Shown here one piece after another: positions 35,643-44,029 of a DNA stretch of 64,000 nucleotides (the first letter of the stretch is position 1; every line of letters starts with the position of its first letter). This stretch comes from Dehalococcoidia bacterium (lineage in GTDB: Bacteria > Chloroflexota > Dehalococcoidia > Lucifugimonadales > Lucifugimonadaceae). A model generated the notes under the pieces. The model searched no databases. It was given only the letters and a program-made list of their open reading frames with translations, and was not told where the DNA came from. The translations under genes and the position numbers were made by a program. The stretch is taken from assembly GCA_012959765.1 (NCBI GenBank), contig DUCO01000037.1:1-64000 (forward strand), in the 5' to 3' direction.

Positions 35643-36725
35643 ATGCTCAAGCACTTTCTGGTACCAGAAGAGGACAAGGTTTTCGTCACAGAAGAAAAAG
35701 CCCGCGCCGCAACGCAGGCCGTTTTCGAGAAGATGGGAATACCCGCCCAAGAGGCGGAATCCTGCTCCGATGTGCTAATCACAAGCGACCTGCGCGGCTG
35801 TGAAAGCCACGGCATTTCGAACATGCTTCGCCACTACATCGCCAGCTATGGAACCGGTACTTACAACCCTCATCCCGATATAAAAGTAGAGCGCGAATCA
35901 TCGGTAACCGCCACCTGGGACGGCGATCAGGGACTCGGCCTACACCTCGGCCCTCGTGCCATGAAACTGGCCATCGAAAAAGCCCGAGAACACGGAATGG
36001 GCGCAGTAGCCGTAAAGAACACAGCCCACTTCGGAATGCTCGCCTACTACGTGATGCAGGCCGTCGAACAAGATATGGTCGGCATGGCAATGGTCTCCGC
36101 CGGCGGCGGGGCACAGCTACCAACCCACGGAGCCGAACCGGCATTCGGAACCCAGCCAATAGCATGGGGCGCACCAGCCGCCACAATGCCACCATTTATA
36201 TTCGACGTCGCAACAACTCAGGTAGCAGCCAACAAGCTTGGGCTGGCACGCCGAATCGGCTCGAAAGTCGAACCCGGCTGGATCGCAAATCTAGACGGCT
36301 CACCAATCATGGAAGCAGTCGATGTTCCCGAGGCTGGAACTTACAACATGCTTCCGTTTGGAGGCACTCGTGAAAACGGTGGACACAAGGGCTACGGTTT
36401 CGCAGTTATCGCCGACATTATGTCGGGAATCCTCTCAGGCAACGGACCCGGCTTCATCGCCGACCGCAAATACTCGTTCTTCGTAATGGCGTTCAATATC
36501 GATGCGTTTGTCGATGTAGACGAGTTCAAAGACGACATGGACAAACTCCTGAAGAAACTCGCCAACACCACCCCGGCACCCGGCCACGACCGTGTCTACT
36601 ACGCCGGACTCCCCGAGGCCGAAGAAACCGTCGAACGCAAGAAAACCGGCATCCCCTACCACAAGGAAGTCGTCGAGTGGTACAACTCGATGTCCAACGA
36701 ACTAAACCTCGGCATCCAACTTTAG
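35643..36725 (+). CDS. Ldh2-family malate/L-lactate/sulfolactate dehydrogenase
   Basis: This 360-residue Ldh2/MDH2 oxidoreductase uses the non-Rossmann NAD(P) fold of this family. The catalytic-histidine region is ESHGISNMLRHYI (H56), followed by AVKNTAHFGMLAYYV near 120, and PPFIFDVATTQVAANKLGLARRIG is the nucleotide and dimer segment. GGHKGYGFAVIADIMSGILSG near 250 is the signature helix. Substrates in the family include L-malate, L-lactate, (S)-sulfolactate and ureidoglycolate, and the choice cannot be made from sequence alone. It appears monocistronic, with repeats filling the space after it. Confidence 0.85.
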   Translation: MLKHFLVPEEDKVFVTEEKARAATQAVFEKMGIPAQEAESCSDVLITSDLRGCESHGISNMLRHYIASYGTGTYNPHPDIKVERESSVTATWDGDQGLGLHLGPRAMKLAIEKAREHGMGAVAVKNTAHFGMLAYYVMQAVEQDMVGMAMVSAGGGAQLPTHGAEPAFGTQPIAWGAPAATMPPFIFDVATTQVAANKLGLARRIGSKVEPGWIANLDGSPIMEAVDVPEAGTYNMLPFGGTRENGGHKGYGFAVIADIMSGILSGNGPGFIADRKYSFFVMAFNIDAFVDVDEFKDDMDKLLKKLANTTPAPGHDRVYYAGLPEAEETVERKKTGIPYHKEVVEWYNSMSNELNLGIQL

Positions 36726-36760
36726 TAGTGGCGCTTGCGCCATACGCGCTGATTTTAATT

Positions 36761-36803
36761 TCCCGAGCGAAGTCATCGAAGCCGAGGGATCTGGTGGGGA
36801 CGC
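36761..36803 (+). repeat. Dispersed repeat, gcgaagtcatcgg family
   Basis: cccgagcgaagtcatcgaag followed by ccgagggatctggtggggac. It is paired 27 bases later with a covarying hairpin, the same pairing as at 41996/42099. Confidence 0.75.
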
Positions 36804-36829
36804 GCATGCTCTGTCCACTCTCCCTGAGC

Positions 36830-36880
36830 CGCGTCGCAGACATGCGCGACAAAGTGCGAATGCACGCCCGGAGCTGACGA
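36830..36880 (+). repeat. Covarying-hairpin repeat, copy 4
   Basis: cgcgtcgcagacatgcgcga then caaagtgcgaatgcacgccc and ggagctg. Stem gtgc/gcac with loop gaat. Nearly identical to copy 5 at 42099. Confidence 0.8.
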
Positions 36881-37113
36881 TAAAAGGCCAGGGTGAGGTA
36901 GAAGCCCAGACGCTGAAAACACCAATCGTCCTGCGTAACCACAACGCCAAAGCCCACAGCCCAACGCCAAACCCCGCTCCACCACCAAACGCACATCTGG
37001 TTCGCAGCAGACTCCCAGTTATCTCTCAGCAAACTCAGAACATCGTTGATTAGTGTTCGATCGTCTTCAATAGATTTGACGACATCAAACATCCCGGCCA
37101 ACGGAATCAGACG

Positions 37114-37785
37114 ATGAATTTCAACATTCTTAATTATTTAGAGCGCACGAAAATTACCGCCGTTCTTATCGGCGCAACTGCATTGCTGGCAGCAGTCGGC
37201 TGTAGCGATCTGGAAAACGCCGATCCCCCAGTGCTCAACGGCATTCTGCAAAATGTCGATTCCATATCAGGCGAAGTGACCGTCGAACTAAAAGATGGCA
37301 CAACCGCAACGTTTAATCTCGATGATGTCGACGTAGGGCAACTTCAGGCAATCGCCGGAACCGCACTACTGGAGGCTGGAGATGAAGTAACTGAACTGAC
37401 GTTTGACAATGACAGTTCAGTTACTTCCGTCTCGCCACTAATCGTAAAAATCGAAGGCACAGTGCTGGAGATCGATTCAGAGGCATTGACCATTTCGGTA
37501 GTTGCTGAGAACGGAATCGAACTCACTGTCAATGTCGACCCGCAAACCCGGTTCTCGGCAAGAGGCAAAGGTCCATCTGAATCAAGTCTCGACGAACTTA
37601 CGGTCGATACCGAGATCGACCTCGAATACAACCATAAAACGATGCACGCCACTCGCATCCACTTCAGCCGAAATAATGACAGTGACGATGTTGATAATGA
37701 AAATGACGGCGAGAGTGAGCACGAGGAGGATGAAGAGCACGACGAGTCCGACGATGAAGACGATCACGACGCAGATAAGGATTAG
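37114..37785 (+). CDS. DUF5666-like lipoprotein with long acidic tail
   Basis: This 223-residue exported lipoprotein has the signal ITAVLIGATALLAAVGC with a lipobox ending at C31. Two or three short beta domains of the DUF5666 type follow (GEVTVELKDGTTATFNLDD.., KIEGTVLEIDSEALTISV..). The final ~45 residues are almost entirely Asp, Glu, Asn and His (SEHEEDEEHDESDDEDDHD). The tail could bind calcium or transition metals at the cell surface; that is inference. There is no close operon partner: it lies between a repeat-filled gap and the convergent SMP-30 gene. Confidence 0.7.
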   Translation: MNFNILNYLERTKITAVLIGATALLAAVGCSDLENADPPVLNGILQNVDSISGEVTVELKDGTTATFNLDDVDVGQLQAIAGTALLEAGDEVTELTFDNDSSVTSVSPLIVKIEGTVLEIDSEALTISVVAENGIELTVNVDPQTRFSARGKGPSESSLDELTVDTEIDLEYNHKTMHATRIHFSRNNDSDDVDNENDGESEHEEDEEHDESDDEDDHDADKD

Positions 37786-37835
37786 CCCGCCACATCCCGA
37801 ACACAGTAATCCCGAGCACCGTCATCCCAAACACC

Positions 37836-37862
37836 GTCATCCTGAATTCATTTTCAGGATCT
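37836..37862 (+). repeat. REP-like palindrome, gtcatcctgaa family
   Basis: gtcatcctgaattcattttcaggatct is identical over its core to the copy at 28003. It lies between two convergent gene ends, and caccgtcatccc-like words precede it in tandem. Confidence 0.85.
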
Positions 37863-37926
37863 AAAACCGCCCAAACACAACACCCAACCACTCACGCCAA
37901 CACTCGAAAGAAAACGACGCCTCGCG

Positions 37927-38847
37927 TCACACCTGACCCTCGGCCATCGGCACATCCACCCTCACTCGCCGAATCCGACCATCACCCTGAAAACGATCAC
38001 GACCCAAAACCGTCGACTCACACAGCCACAACTCTCGCCCATCAGCCCCACCAAGCATGCAAGCGTACGCACTCTTATCCGCATCCTCTAAAGCAATCAC
38101 CTGCTTAATCTCACCTCCGTCAGCAACCCGCACCCAGCCACCCGAATCGCCGTACGAAAAGTACGGACACGCCACCCAGATACAACCCTCTGCATCCAGT
38201 GAAATCCCATCAGTAGGCGCAGCCAGATTCGCAAACGGACGTCGGTTCGAAAGCGTCTCATCATCGTTGATATCCCACGCAGTCAACGTAAAAGCAAACG
38301 TCTCGGCAACAATCAAAGTCTTGCCGTCAGGGGTAATCGCACCGCCGTTCGGGAAGCAAACCCGATCCGCAACAACTTGCGACGAACCGTCCGGGCGCGC
38401 CAGCACCATGTTCCCAAATTGGGGAGGATTCGCAGGACCCGGCGCCTCGTACTCGCTCAACCCCGGCAGATAAGCCCCGGCATAAGCGTTGCCGTTCGGA
38501 GCAACCACCATGTCGTTATTACCCGTACCAAACGAAGTCGAAATATCAGCGTGATGTGTCGAGTCCGATCGCTTCGCACTTCCAGCAGCAACCACCGCAG
38601 CCGTCAGCCGAACTATCGCCTGACTTTCGGTAGCCACAACCAACAAATCACCGTTCTCAAGAAAGCCAAGCCCGCTAGGGAATTCGCCCGGCTCAAACAC
38701 CGTCTCAACCGCCCCATCATCGTTCACGCGCGACACTTTTCCAGCCATCACATCGCTGAAGTACAGCTTGCCTTCACCGGCGCGCCATCTCGGACCCTCA
38801 GGAAAAAACAGCTCATCGGCAACCATTTCGATCGAATTTGAAACCAT
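37927..38847 (-). CDS. SMP-30/gluconolactonase family protein
   Basis: This 306-residue six-bladed propeller of the SMP-30/gluconolactonase/LRE family opens with FFPEGPRWRAGEGKLYFSDVMAGKVSRV, including the metal Glu. It continues with NDMVVAPNGNAYAG (metal Asn/Asp), PNGGAITPDGKTLIVAETFAFTLTAWDI and DGISLDAEGCIWVACP. It hydrolyses sugar lactones to aldonic acids with one divalent metal and would act upstream of the dehydratases found nearby. There is no signal peptide. It is convergent with the DUF5666 lipoprotein, and IlvD starts on the other strand 266 bases upstream of its start. Confidence 0.87.
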   Translation of the reverse strand: MVSNSIEMVADELFFPEGPRWRAGEGKLYFSDVMAGKVSRVNDDGAVETVFEPGEFPSGLGFLENGDLLVVATESQAIVRLTAAVVAAGSAKRSDSTHHADISTSFGTGNNDMVVAPNGNAYAGAYLPGLSEYEAPGPANPPQFGNMVLARPDGSSQVVADRVCFPNGGAITPDGKTLIVAETFAFTLTAWDINDDETLSNRRPFANLAAPTDGISLDAEGCIWVACPYFSYGDSGGWVRVADGGEIKQVIALEDADKSAYACMLGGADGRELWLCESTVLGRDRFQGDGRIRRVRVDVPMAEGQV

Positions 38848-38877
38848 GCGTAACCCCTAATCAAACTACTCGAACCC

Positions 38878-38914
38878 TGTCATTGCGAGGAGTTCGACGA
38901 CGTGGCAATCGGCG
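38878..38914 (+). repeat. Dispersed repeat, gtcattgcgaggag family
   Basis: tgtcattgcgaggagttcga then cgacgtggcaatcgg; cattgc and gcaat(c) pair imperfectly. A second copy is at 48030. It lies between the divergent SMP-30 and IlvD genes. Confidence 0.65.
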
Positions 38915-39113
38915 AACACTGGATTAATCTATCCGCATCAGCCAGCAACCGTCCAATCACATAACGCCGTTGGTCGACAGTATAAGAGTCGTACATCGTC
39001 ACTAAAACTGTCCAATTAACACCTCCAATTTCCCGTGTACCATTACGGGTCGCAAATCACGGCGATTCCAACTCGATATCACCCACCACAGCCCAGCACA
39101 CAGCACCACGATA

Positions 39114-40841
39114 ATGACCACAACAAGCGATCCACAAGAAAAACTCTACTCCGCACGCGCCGCCAAACGAGCACCCGGTAAATGGCGATCATGGGAAACT
39201 ACTGAAGGCGCAATCCGAGCACCCCATCGCTCGATGATGAAAGCCATGGGACTCAGCGACAAAGACATCGCCGCCCCCTTCGTAGGAGTCGCTTCCACCC
39301 ACAACGAAGTCACCCCCTGCAACTCCGGAATCGCCCCGCTTGTTGAAGAAGTAAAACGAGGCGTTTTCGCCGCCGAAGGAACTCCTTTCACGTTCGGAAC
39401 CATCACCGTTTCCGACGCCATATCCATGGGAACCGAAGGCATGAGAGGCTCGCTCGTTTCGAGAGAAGTCATCGCCGATTCAATCGAAACAGTCGTGTTC
39501 GCCGAACGCTATGACGGGCTGGTCGTGGTCGGTGGCTGCGACAAATCACTCCCCGGCGGAATGATGTCGATGGCACGCCTCGACGTCCCTTCCGTGTTCA
39601 TCTACGGCGGCTCCATCCTTCCCGGCTCACTGCACGGCGAAGATATCCAGATCCAGAACGTTTTCGAAGCCATTGGCGAGTTCCAGACCGGCAAGATCGA
39701 CGCCGACGAACTCTTGGCAATCGAAAATCACGCCTGCCCCGGCTCAGGGTCATGCGGCGGAATGTTCACCGCAAACACCATGTCGTCCATCGGTGAAGCA
39801 CTCGGACTCTCACTCCCCGGCTCAGCCTCGGAACCGAACGTCGACCAGCGCAAAATCGCCTCGTCGCGAGCAGCCGGTCACGCCGTAATGAACCTGCTCC
39901 GAAAGAACATCCGACCCTCCGACATCCTCACCCGAAAAGCCTTCGAAAACGCCGTGACGGTTGTGGTTGCAATGGGTGGTTCAACAAACACCACGCTCCA
40001 CCTCCCGGCAATCGCCAGCGAATTAGGTATCAAACTAACCCTCAAAGACATCCACGACATCTCGATGCGCACCCCGCTCATCGCAAACATGAAGCCCGGT
40101 GGCGACTACCTGATGCTCGATCTCGACCGACTCGGCGGAATCCCGGTCGTTATGAAGCGGCTTCTGAACGCCGGACTGCTCCATGGCGACTGCATGACCG
40201 TCACCGGCAAGACGGTCGCCGAAAACCTCGCCGATGTCGTAGTCCCCGAGCCTTCCAAAGTGCTCCACTCGATCGAAGATCCAATCTCACCAACAGGTGG
40301 ACTCGTAACCCTCTTCGGAAACCTCGCACCAGACGGCTGCGTGCTAAAAGTCGCCGGGCACCAGTTCGGCCAGACGTTCGGCGGGCCCGCCAAAGTCTTC
40401 GATAGCGAAGAAGGCGTGATGGAAGCGCTTCAAAAGCGTGACATCAAGGAAGGCGACGCAATCGTCATCCGCTATGAAGGCCCCAAGGGCGGACCCGGCA
40501 TGCGAGAAATGCTGGCGTTAACTGCCGCACTTGTCGGACAGGGTCTTGGCGAAAAAGTCTTATTGATGACCGACGGTCGATTCTCGGGTGCTTCCCACGG
40601 ATCAATGATCGGTCACATCGGCCCTGAAGCCGCAGTCGGCGGTCCCATCGCGGCGGTTCAAGACGGCGACCTCATCGAAGTAAACCTCGATAAGTTCGAA
40701 CTCAACGTCAAGATCAGCGACGAAGAAATGAAAGCCCGCCTCGACAAGTGGCAACCCAAGCCCCCGCCCTACACCAAAGGCGTCCTCAGCAAATACATTA
40801 AACTGGTAAACCCAGCCTCAACCGGTGCAGTAACCAGCTAG
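39114..40841 (+). CDS. ilvD: Dihydroxy-acid dehydratase
   Basis: This 575-residue IlvD/Edd-family dehydratase has iron-sulfur ligands C69 (TPCNSG), C142 ([11 protein letters not shown]) and C214 ([17 protein letters not shown]). [28 protein letters not shown] and late [10 protein letters not shown]-like sequence ([16 protein letters not shown]) are present. Dihydroxy-acid dehydratase makes 2-keto acids for isoleucine, valine and CoA. No other ilv gene is nearby, so it may be a housekeeping copy outside an operon or a sugar-acid dehydratase of the same superfamily. Length and motifs are closest to IlvD. Confidence 0.88.
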   Translation: MTTTSDPQEKLYSARAAKRAPGKWRSWETTEGAIRAPHRSMMKAMGLSDKDIAAPFVGVASTHNEVTPCNSGIAPLVEEVKRGVFAAEGTPFTFGTITVSDAISMGTEGMRGSLVSREVIADSIETVVFAERYDGLVVVGGCDKSLPGGMMSMARLDVPSVFIYGGSILPGSLHGEDIQIQNVFEAIGEFQTGKIDADELLAIENHACPGSGSCGGMFTANTMSSIGEALGLSLPGSASEPNVDQRKIASSRAAGHAVMNLLRKNIRPSDILTRKAFENAVTVVVAMGGSTNTTLHLPAIASELGIKLTLKDIHDISMRTPLIANMKPGGDYLMLDLDRLGGIPVVMKRLLNAGLLHGDCMTVTGKTVAENLADVVVPEPSKVLHSIEDPISPTGGLVTLFGNLAPDGCVLKVAGHQFGQTFGGPAKVFDSEEGVMEALQKRDIKEGDAIVIRYEGPKGGPGMREMLALTAALVGQGLGEKVLLMTDGRFSGASHGSMIGHIGPEAAVGGPIAAVQDGDLIEVNLDKFELNVKISDEEMKARLDKWQPKPPPYTKGVLSKYIKLVNPASTGAVTS

Positions 40842-40866
40842 TAAGGCGCCCACGGCGCCGCTATAA

Positions 40867-40904
40867 ACCCCTTCTCCCAGTGGGAGAAGGTTGGGATGAG
40901 GGTG
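40867..40904 (+). repeat. Dispersed repeat, ctcccagtgggag family
   Basis: cccttctcccagtgggagaa followed by ggttgggatgagggtga; perfect hairpin ttctccca/tgggagaa. It sits right after ilvD and exactly at the point where the next gene is truncated. Confidence 0.8.
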
Positions 40905-40919
40905 AAACAGTTAGCCACA

Positions 40920-41988
40920 AACCAGACACCTTCGGCAACCGACCCGTCCTGCTCACCTACCGACCCGACGACTCCGACCGCATCGTTGTCATCGAACAAG
41001 ACGGCAAAATCCTCATATTCGACAACTCCCCCGAAACGACGCAGGCAAACACGTTCCCAAACCTCTCCAATCAAATAGCCCGCAACGGCAACGAAGAAGG
41101 ACTTTTCGGTCTCGCTTTTCACCCCCTCTACTCGTCAAACGGCCACTTCTACGTCCACTACTCGGCGGCCAGACCACGTCGCTCGGTAATCAGCCAATTC
41201 ACAGTCTCCGACAACCCCAACATGGCCGATCCTTTCTCAGAAAAAATCATCCTCGAAGTCCTCCAGCCTCACTCAAACCACAACGCGGAATGCTTGCGTT
41301 CGGATCCGATGGCTACCTCTACATCGGACTCGGAGACGGCGGTTCCCGCGGCGACCCAGCGGAAAACGGCCAAAACACAACGACGCTCCTCGGGACGATT
41401 ATTCGCATCGACCCACACCCATCTGCTGGCGGTCTAGACTACGGAATCCCACCCGACAACCCGTTCGCCGATTCAGCAAACACCCCAGACGATCCACGAC
41501 CCGAAATCTGGGCATTCGGACTCCGTAATCCCTGGCGATTCTCATTCGACCGGGCCACGAACGAACTCTGGGTCAGCGATGTCGGCCAAACCACATGGGA
41601 AGAAATCGACATCATAGAAAAAGCCGGAAACTACGGCTGGAACACCCTCGAAGCAACCCACTGCTTCAACCCATCGTCCGGGTGCGATTCAACCGGATCA
41701 ATCCCACCAGTCGCCGAATACGCCAACGGCGCAGGCAACTGCTCAGTAACCGGCGGATACGTCTACCGAGGCCCGGCAATCCCTGAACTCGATGGCGTCT
41801 ACATCTTCGCCGACTTCTGCTCAGGAAACATCTGGGGCATCAGAACAAACGAACGCCCAGCCTCAAAAACCGCCCAACAAATCAGCTCCGTAAACCAGCA
41901 AATCCCATCATTCGGCGAAGGCAAAGCCGGCAACCTCTACATGCGCGCCTTCAACACCCCACTCCTACGAATAGTACTAAGCGATTAA
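40920..41988 (+). pseudogene. PQQ-type glucose/sorbosone dehydrogenase, 5'-truncated and frameshifted
   Basis: The DNA encodes a soluble quinoprotein sugar dehydrogenase-like propeller: DSDRIVVIEQDGKILIFDN, GNEEGLFGLAFHPLYSSNGHFYVHYSA, then after a frameshift GMLAFGSDGYLYIGLGDGGSRGDPAENGQNTTTLLGTIIRID. AGNYGWNTLEATHCF, GCDSTGSIPPVAEY and a C-terminal GNLYMRAFNTPLLRIVLSD follow. At about 41287 one base is missing in aacgcggaatg, where aacggcggaatg would read NGGML. The signal peptide and first strands are gone, replaced by the repeat at 40867. An intact version would be exported and oxidise aldoses; this copy should not function. Confidence 0.8.
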
Positions 41989-41995
41989 CCCGTTG

Positions 41996-42040
41996 CCTGA
42001 GCGAAGTCATCGGAGTCGAAGGGCCTGGTGCGGGGACGCG
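41996..42040 (+). repeat. Dispersed repeat, gcgaagtcatcgg family
   Basis: cctgagcgaagtcatcggag followed by tcgaagggcctggtgcgggg. It lies between convergent gene ends. Confidence 0.75.
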
Positions 42041-42098
42041 AAAACCGGTGGCAGGAACTACGATAACGGCGCCACATTAACCACATTCCTCCCTGACC

Positions 42099-42148
42099 CG
42101 CGTCGCAGACATGCGCGACCAAGTGCGAATGCACGACCGGAGCTAACG
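42099..42148 (+). repeat. Covarying-hairpin repeat, copy 5
   Basis: cgcgtcgcagacatgcgcga then ccaagtgcgaatgcacgacc and ggagctaacg; stem gtgc/gcac. It almost touches the stop of the CocE-like gene. Confidence 0.8.
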
Positions 42149-43813
42149 AATAACAGGCAAAATCAACTGCGACGGATACGCCGCCGAATGATGAACAACC
42201 TGCTCCGCAACCCGCATCTCTGTACTGTTATAAAGTTCGCCACCTGTGTTCAAATTACGATCAAACCGAGGGAAATTCGATGATGAAATCTCAAGCCGGA
42301 TCCGATGCCCCTTCTTGAACACATTGCTCGTAACCCCAACCTTGATCTCGTACTCGTAAACCTCGCCCGGCTCCAACAGTTTCGACTGCTCAAACCCTTC
42401 CCGGTATCGAGCACGAATAATCCCATCGCAAAGATTCTTGGCGTATCCGGTCGGCGAAACATCCACCAGCATCGCGGTCCAATCAGTGTCCAGACCATCA
42501 GTTGAAGCGAACAACTTCAAGCGAATCGGACCCGTCACCTCAAGATCGTCCTCCAACACCTCGGTCGTATAGCAAAGCACGTCGTTACGCGCCTCCGCAG
42601 GCCGCTGATCGTACGGACCCCACGGCACGATATCGGGAGAACAACAGTTGTTCCCACCCAGAGTTTGAACCGGCAGCTCCGGGTTGTACGTGAACTCATC
42701 CGCAAACTCTTCACCCGCCGCTTCAAGCGACAACACACCATCACCCGCCGAACTGTTCGCACCCCCGTCAGAACGCAAATTCCACAACTGCCAGTCGGTA
42801 CGAGCAAGCGGCCACTCCTGCTCATCTCGCCACTGGTTAATCCCCATCACAAACAACCGCAAAGGTGCATCGTCAACGTAATCAGAATCGCCCTTAAGCC
42901 ACCGATCAAACCAATCTCGTTCAATCGAATCAAGATCCAACTTCGACTCCGCCCCAAAGTCGATATCGCCTGTTTTTGTCGAAGTGCTCAGCGCATGCGG
43001 CCACGGCCCAACGATCAACTTAGACCCTCGCGCCAACTCCGACCCACCACGTTCCCTGAGCCCCGTGAAATTGTCGAAAGCGTCGACAGCGTAAAGGTCG
43101 TACCACCCGCCCATAATCAGCGATGGCACCTCGATTTCGTCAAACCGCCTGTCGGTATTCACTTCGTTCCAGTACTCGTCATCGTTCGGATGCGCCAGCC
43201 AATCCTGCCAGAACTTCATATCACGCCCAGCGTTGCCAGCAAGATTGGTCATAGGAAGCGACATGAACGCCTCGGTCCAGTTGTGATAATCGATACTCTG
43301 GCCCGTCCGACCGTTCGTCCGCATCCCCCACGTCATCATCACGTTCAGTTGAAACGTTCCGCCCGGGTGCATCAAACCCTGATAGTAATCGGTACACATC
43401 ACCCGCGGCACCATGGCCTTCAGGTACTTACTTTTCAGAGGAGCACTGAGCCACTGAACAGCCCCGCCGTACGACCCACCAGCCATGCCGATATTGCCGT
43501 CGCACCAATCCTGCTGCCCGATCCACTCCTGCGTGTCGAACCCATCGTCGACTTCCTGATGAAATGCGTAGTACTCGCCCTGCGAATCGAACCGACCACG
43601 AACGTCCTGAACAACACACACATACCCACGGTTAGCCAGCTGTCGTGCCTTTTCAATCACCGGGTCCATGTTGTTGCTGTAAGGCGTGCGCATAAGCACG
43701 ACAGGAAACGGATCGCCCGCCTCGGGAAGATAGATATCCGCCGAAAGCTCAACGCCATCCCGCATCGGCACCTTCACATCCAGCCGCATCTCAACTCCGA
43801 AGTTATCAGCCAT
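42143..43813 (-). CDS. CocE/NonD-family alpha/beta hydrolase (X-Pro dipeptidyl-peptidase S15 type)
   Basis: A protein of about 556 residues with the CocE/S15 domain order. The N-terminal alpha/beta hydrolase opens VPMRDGVELSADIYLPE. It contains VVQDVRGRFDSQGEYYAF and the nucleophile GGSYGG (Ser in MAGGSYGGAVQW), and Asp and His residues follow in the cap and core. The C-terminal jelly-roll (X-Pro peptidase C) carries PIRLKLFASTDGLDTDWTAML. I place the start at ATG 43813 because ggag lies six bases upstream; the track start adds 15 unlikely residues. No signal peptide. Known members hydrolyse esters, acyl amides or proline dipeptides. Convergent with the broken sugar dehydrogenase. Confidence 0.85.
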   Translation of the reverse strand: MADNFGVEMRLDVKVPMRDGVELSADIYLPEAGDPFPVVLMRTPYSNNMDPVIEKARQLANRGYVCVVQDVRGRFDSQGEYYAFHQEVDDGFDTQEWIGQQDWCDGNIGMAGGSYGGAVQWLSAPLKSKYLKAMVPRVMCTDYYQGLMHPGGTFQLNVMMTWGMRTNGRTGQSIDYHNWTEAFMSLPMTNLAGNAGRDMKFWQDWLAHPNDDEYWNEVNTDRRFDEIEVPSLIMGGWYDLYAVDAFDNFTGLRERGGSELARGSKLIVGPWPHALSTSTKTGDIDFGAESKLDLDSIERDWFDRWLKGDSDYVDDAPLRLFVMGINQWRDEQEWPLARTDWQLWNLRSDGGANSSAGDGVLSLEAAGEEFADEFTYNPELPVQTLGGNNCCSPDIVPWGPYDQRPAEARNDVLCYTTEVLEDDLEVTGPIRLKLFASTDGLDTDWTAMLVDVSPTGYAKNLCDGIIRARYREGFEQSKLLEPGEVYEYEIKVGVTSNVFKKGHRIRLEISSSNFPRFDRNLNTGGELYNSTEMRVAEQVVHHSAAYPSQLILPVIR

Positions 43814-43925
43814 ATCGATCTCCGCTCCCGCTAAAAGTGTTTCGACTACCCTGAACACAACACCACCAAACCACCGGGCTGCACATTATCAGCTACACCA
43901 CGATGAATTTATTCGATCCGTTCAC

Positions 43926-43952
43926 TGTCATCCTGAACTTGATTCAGGATCT
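43926..43952 (+). repeat. REP-like palindrome, gtcatcctgaa family
   Basis: gtcatcctgaacttgattca followed by ggatctg; stem atcctgaa/ttcaggat. Located between the CocE start and the acyl-CoA ligase stop. Confidence 0.85.
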
Positions 43953-44029
43953 GTGCCGAGATAGCGAAACCACCGCTCACATCAGCCGACACCAGATTCA
44001 CCGACAACACCGTTCACCCAAATCCAACG

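Larger units (their letters stand above)
36726..37113. other. Gene-free gap with two dispersed repeats
   Basis: This 388-base gap holds a gcgaagtcatcgg-family repeat (36761-36803) and a covarying hairpin (36830-36880). The last ~100 bases contain a short minus-strand stretch, MFDVVKSIEDDRTLINDVLSLL, that could be a DinB-like N-terminal scrap, but it is too short to call. Confidence 0.6.

Noticed and set aside
37000-37101. Possible DinB-like N-terminal scrap (MFDVVKSIEDDRTLINDVLSLL) on the minus strand
   Set aside because: Only about 30 residues, with no metal ligand visible; the ORF then runs into repeats and the antisense of Ldh2.
42665-43834. 389-residue + ORF antisense to the CocE-like gene
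   Set aside because: Shadow ORF; the minus-strand gene has a full alpha/beta hydrolase motif set.
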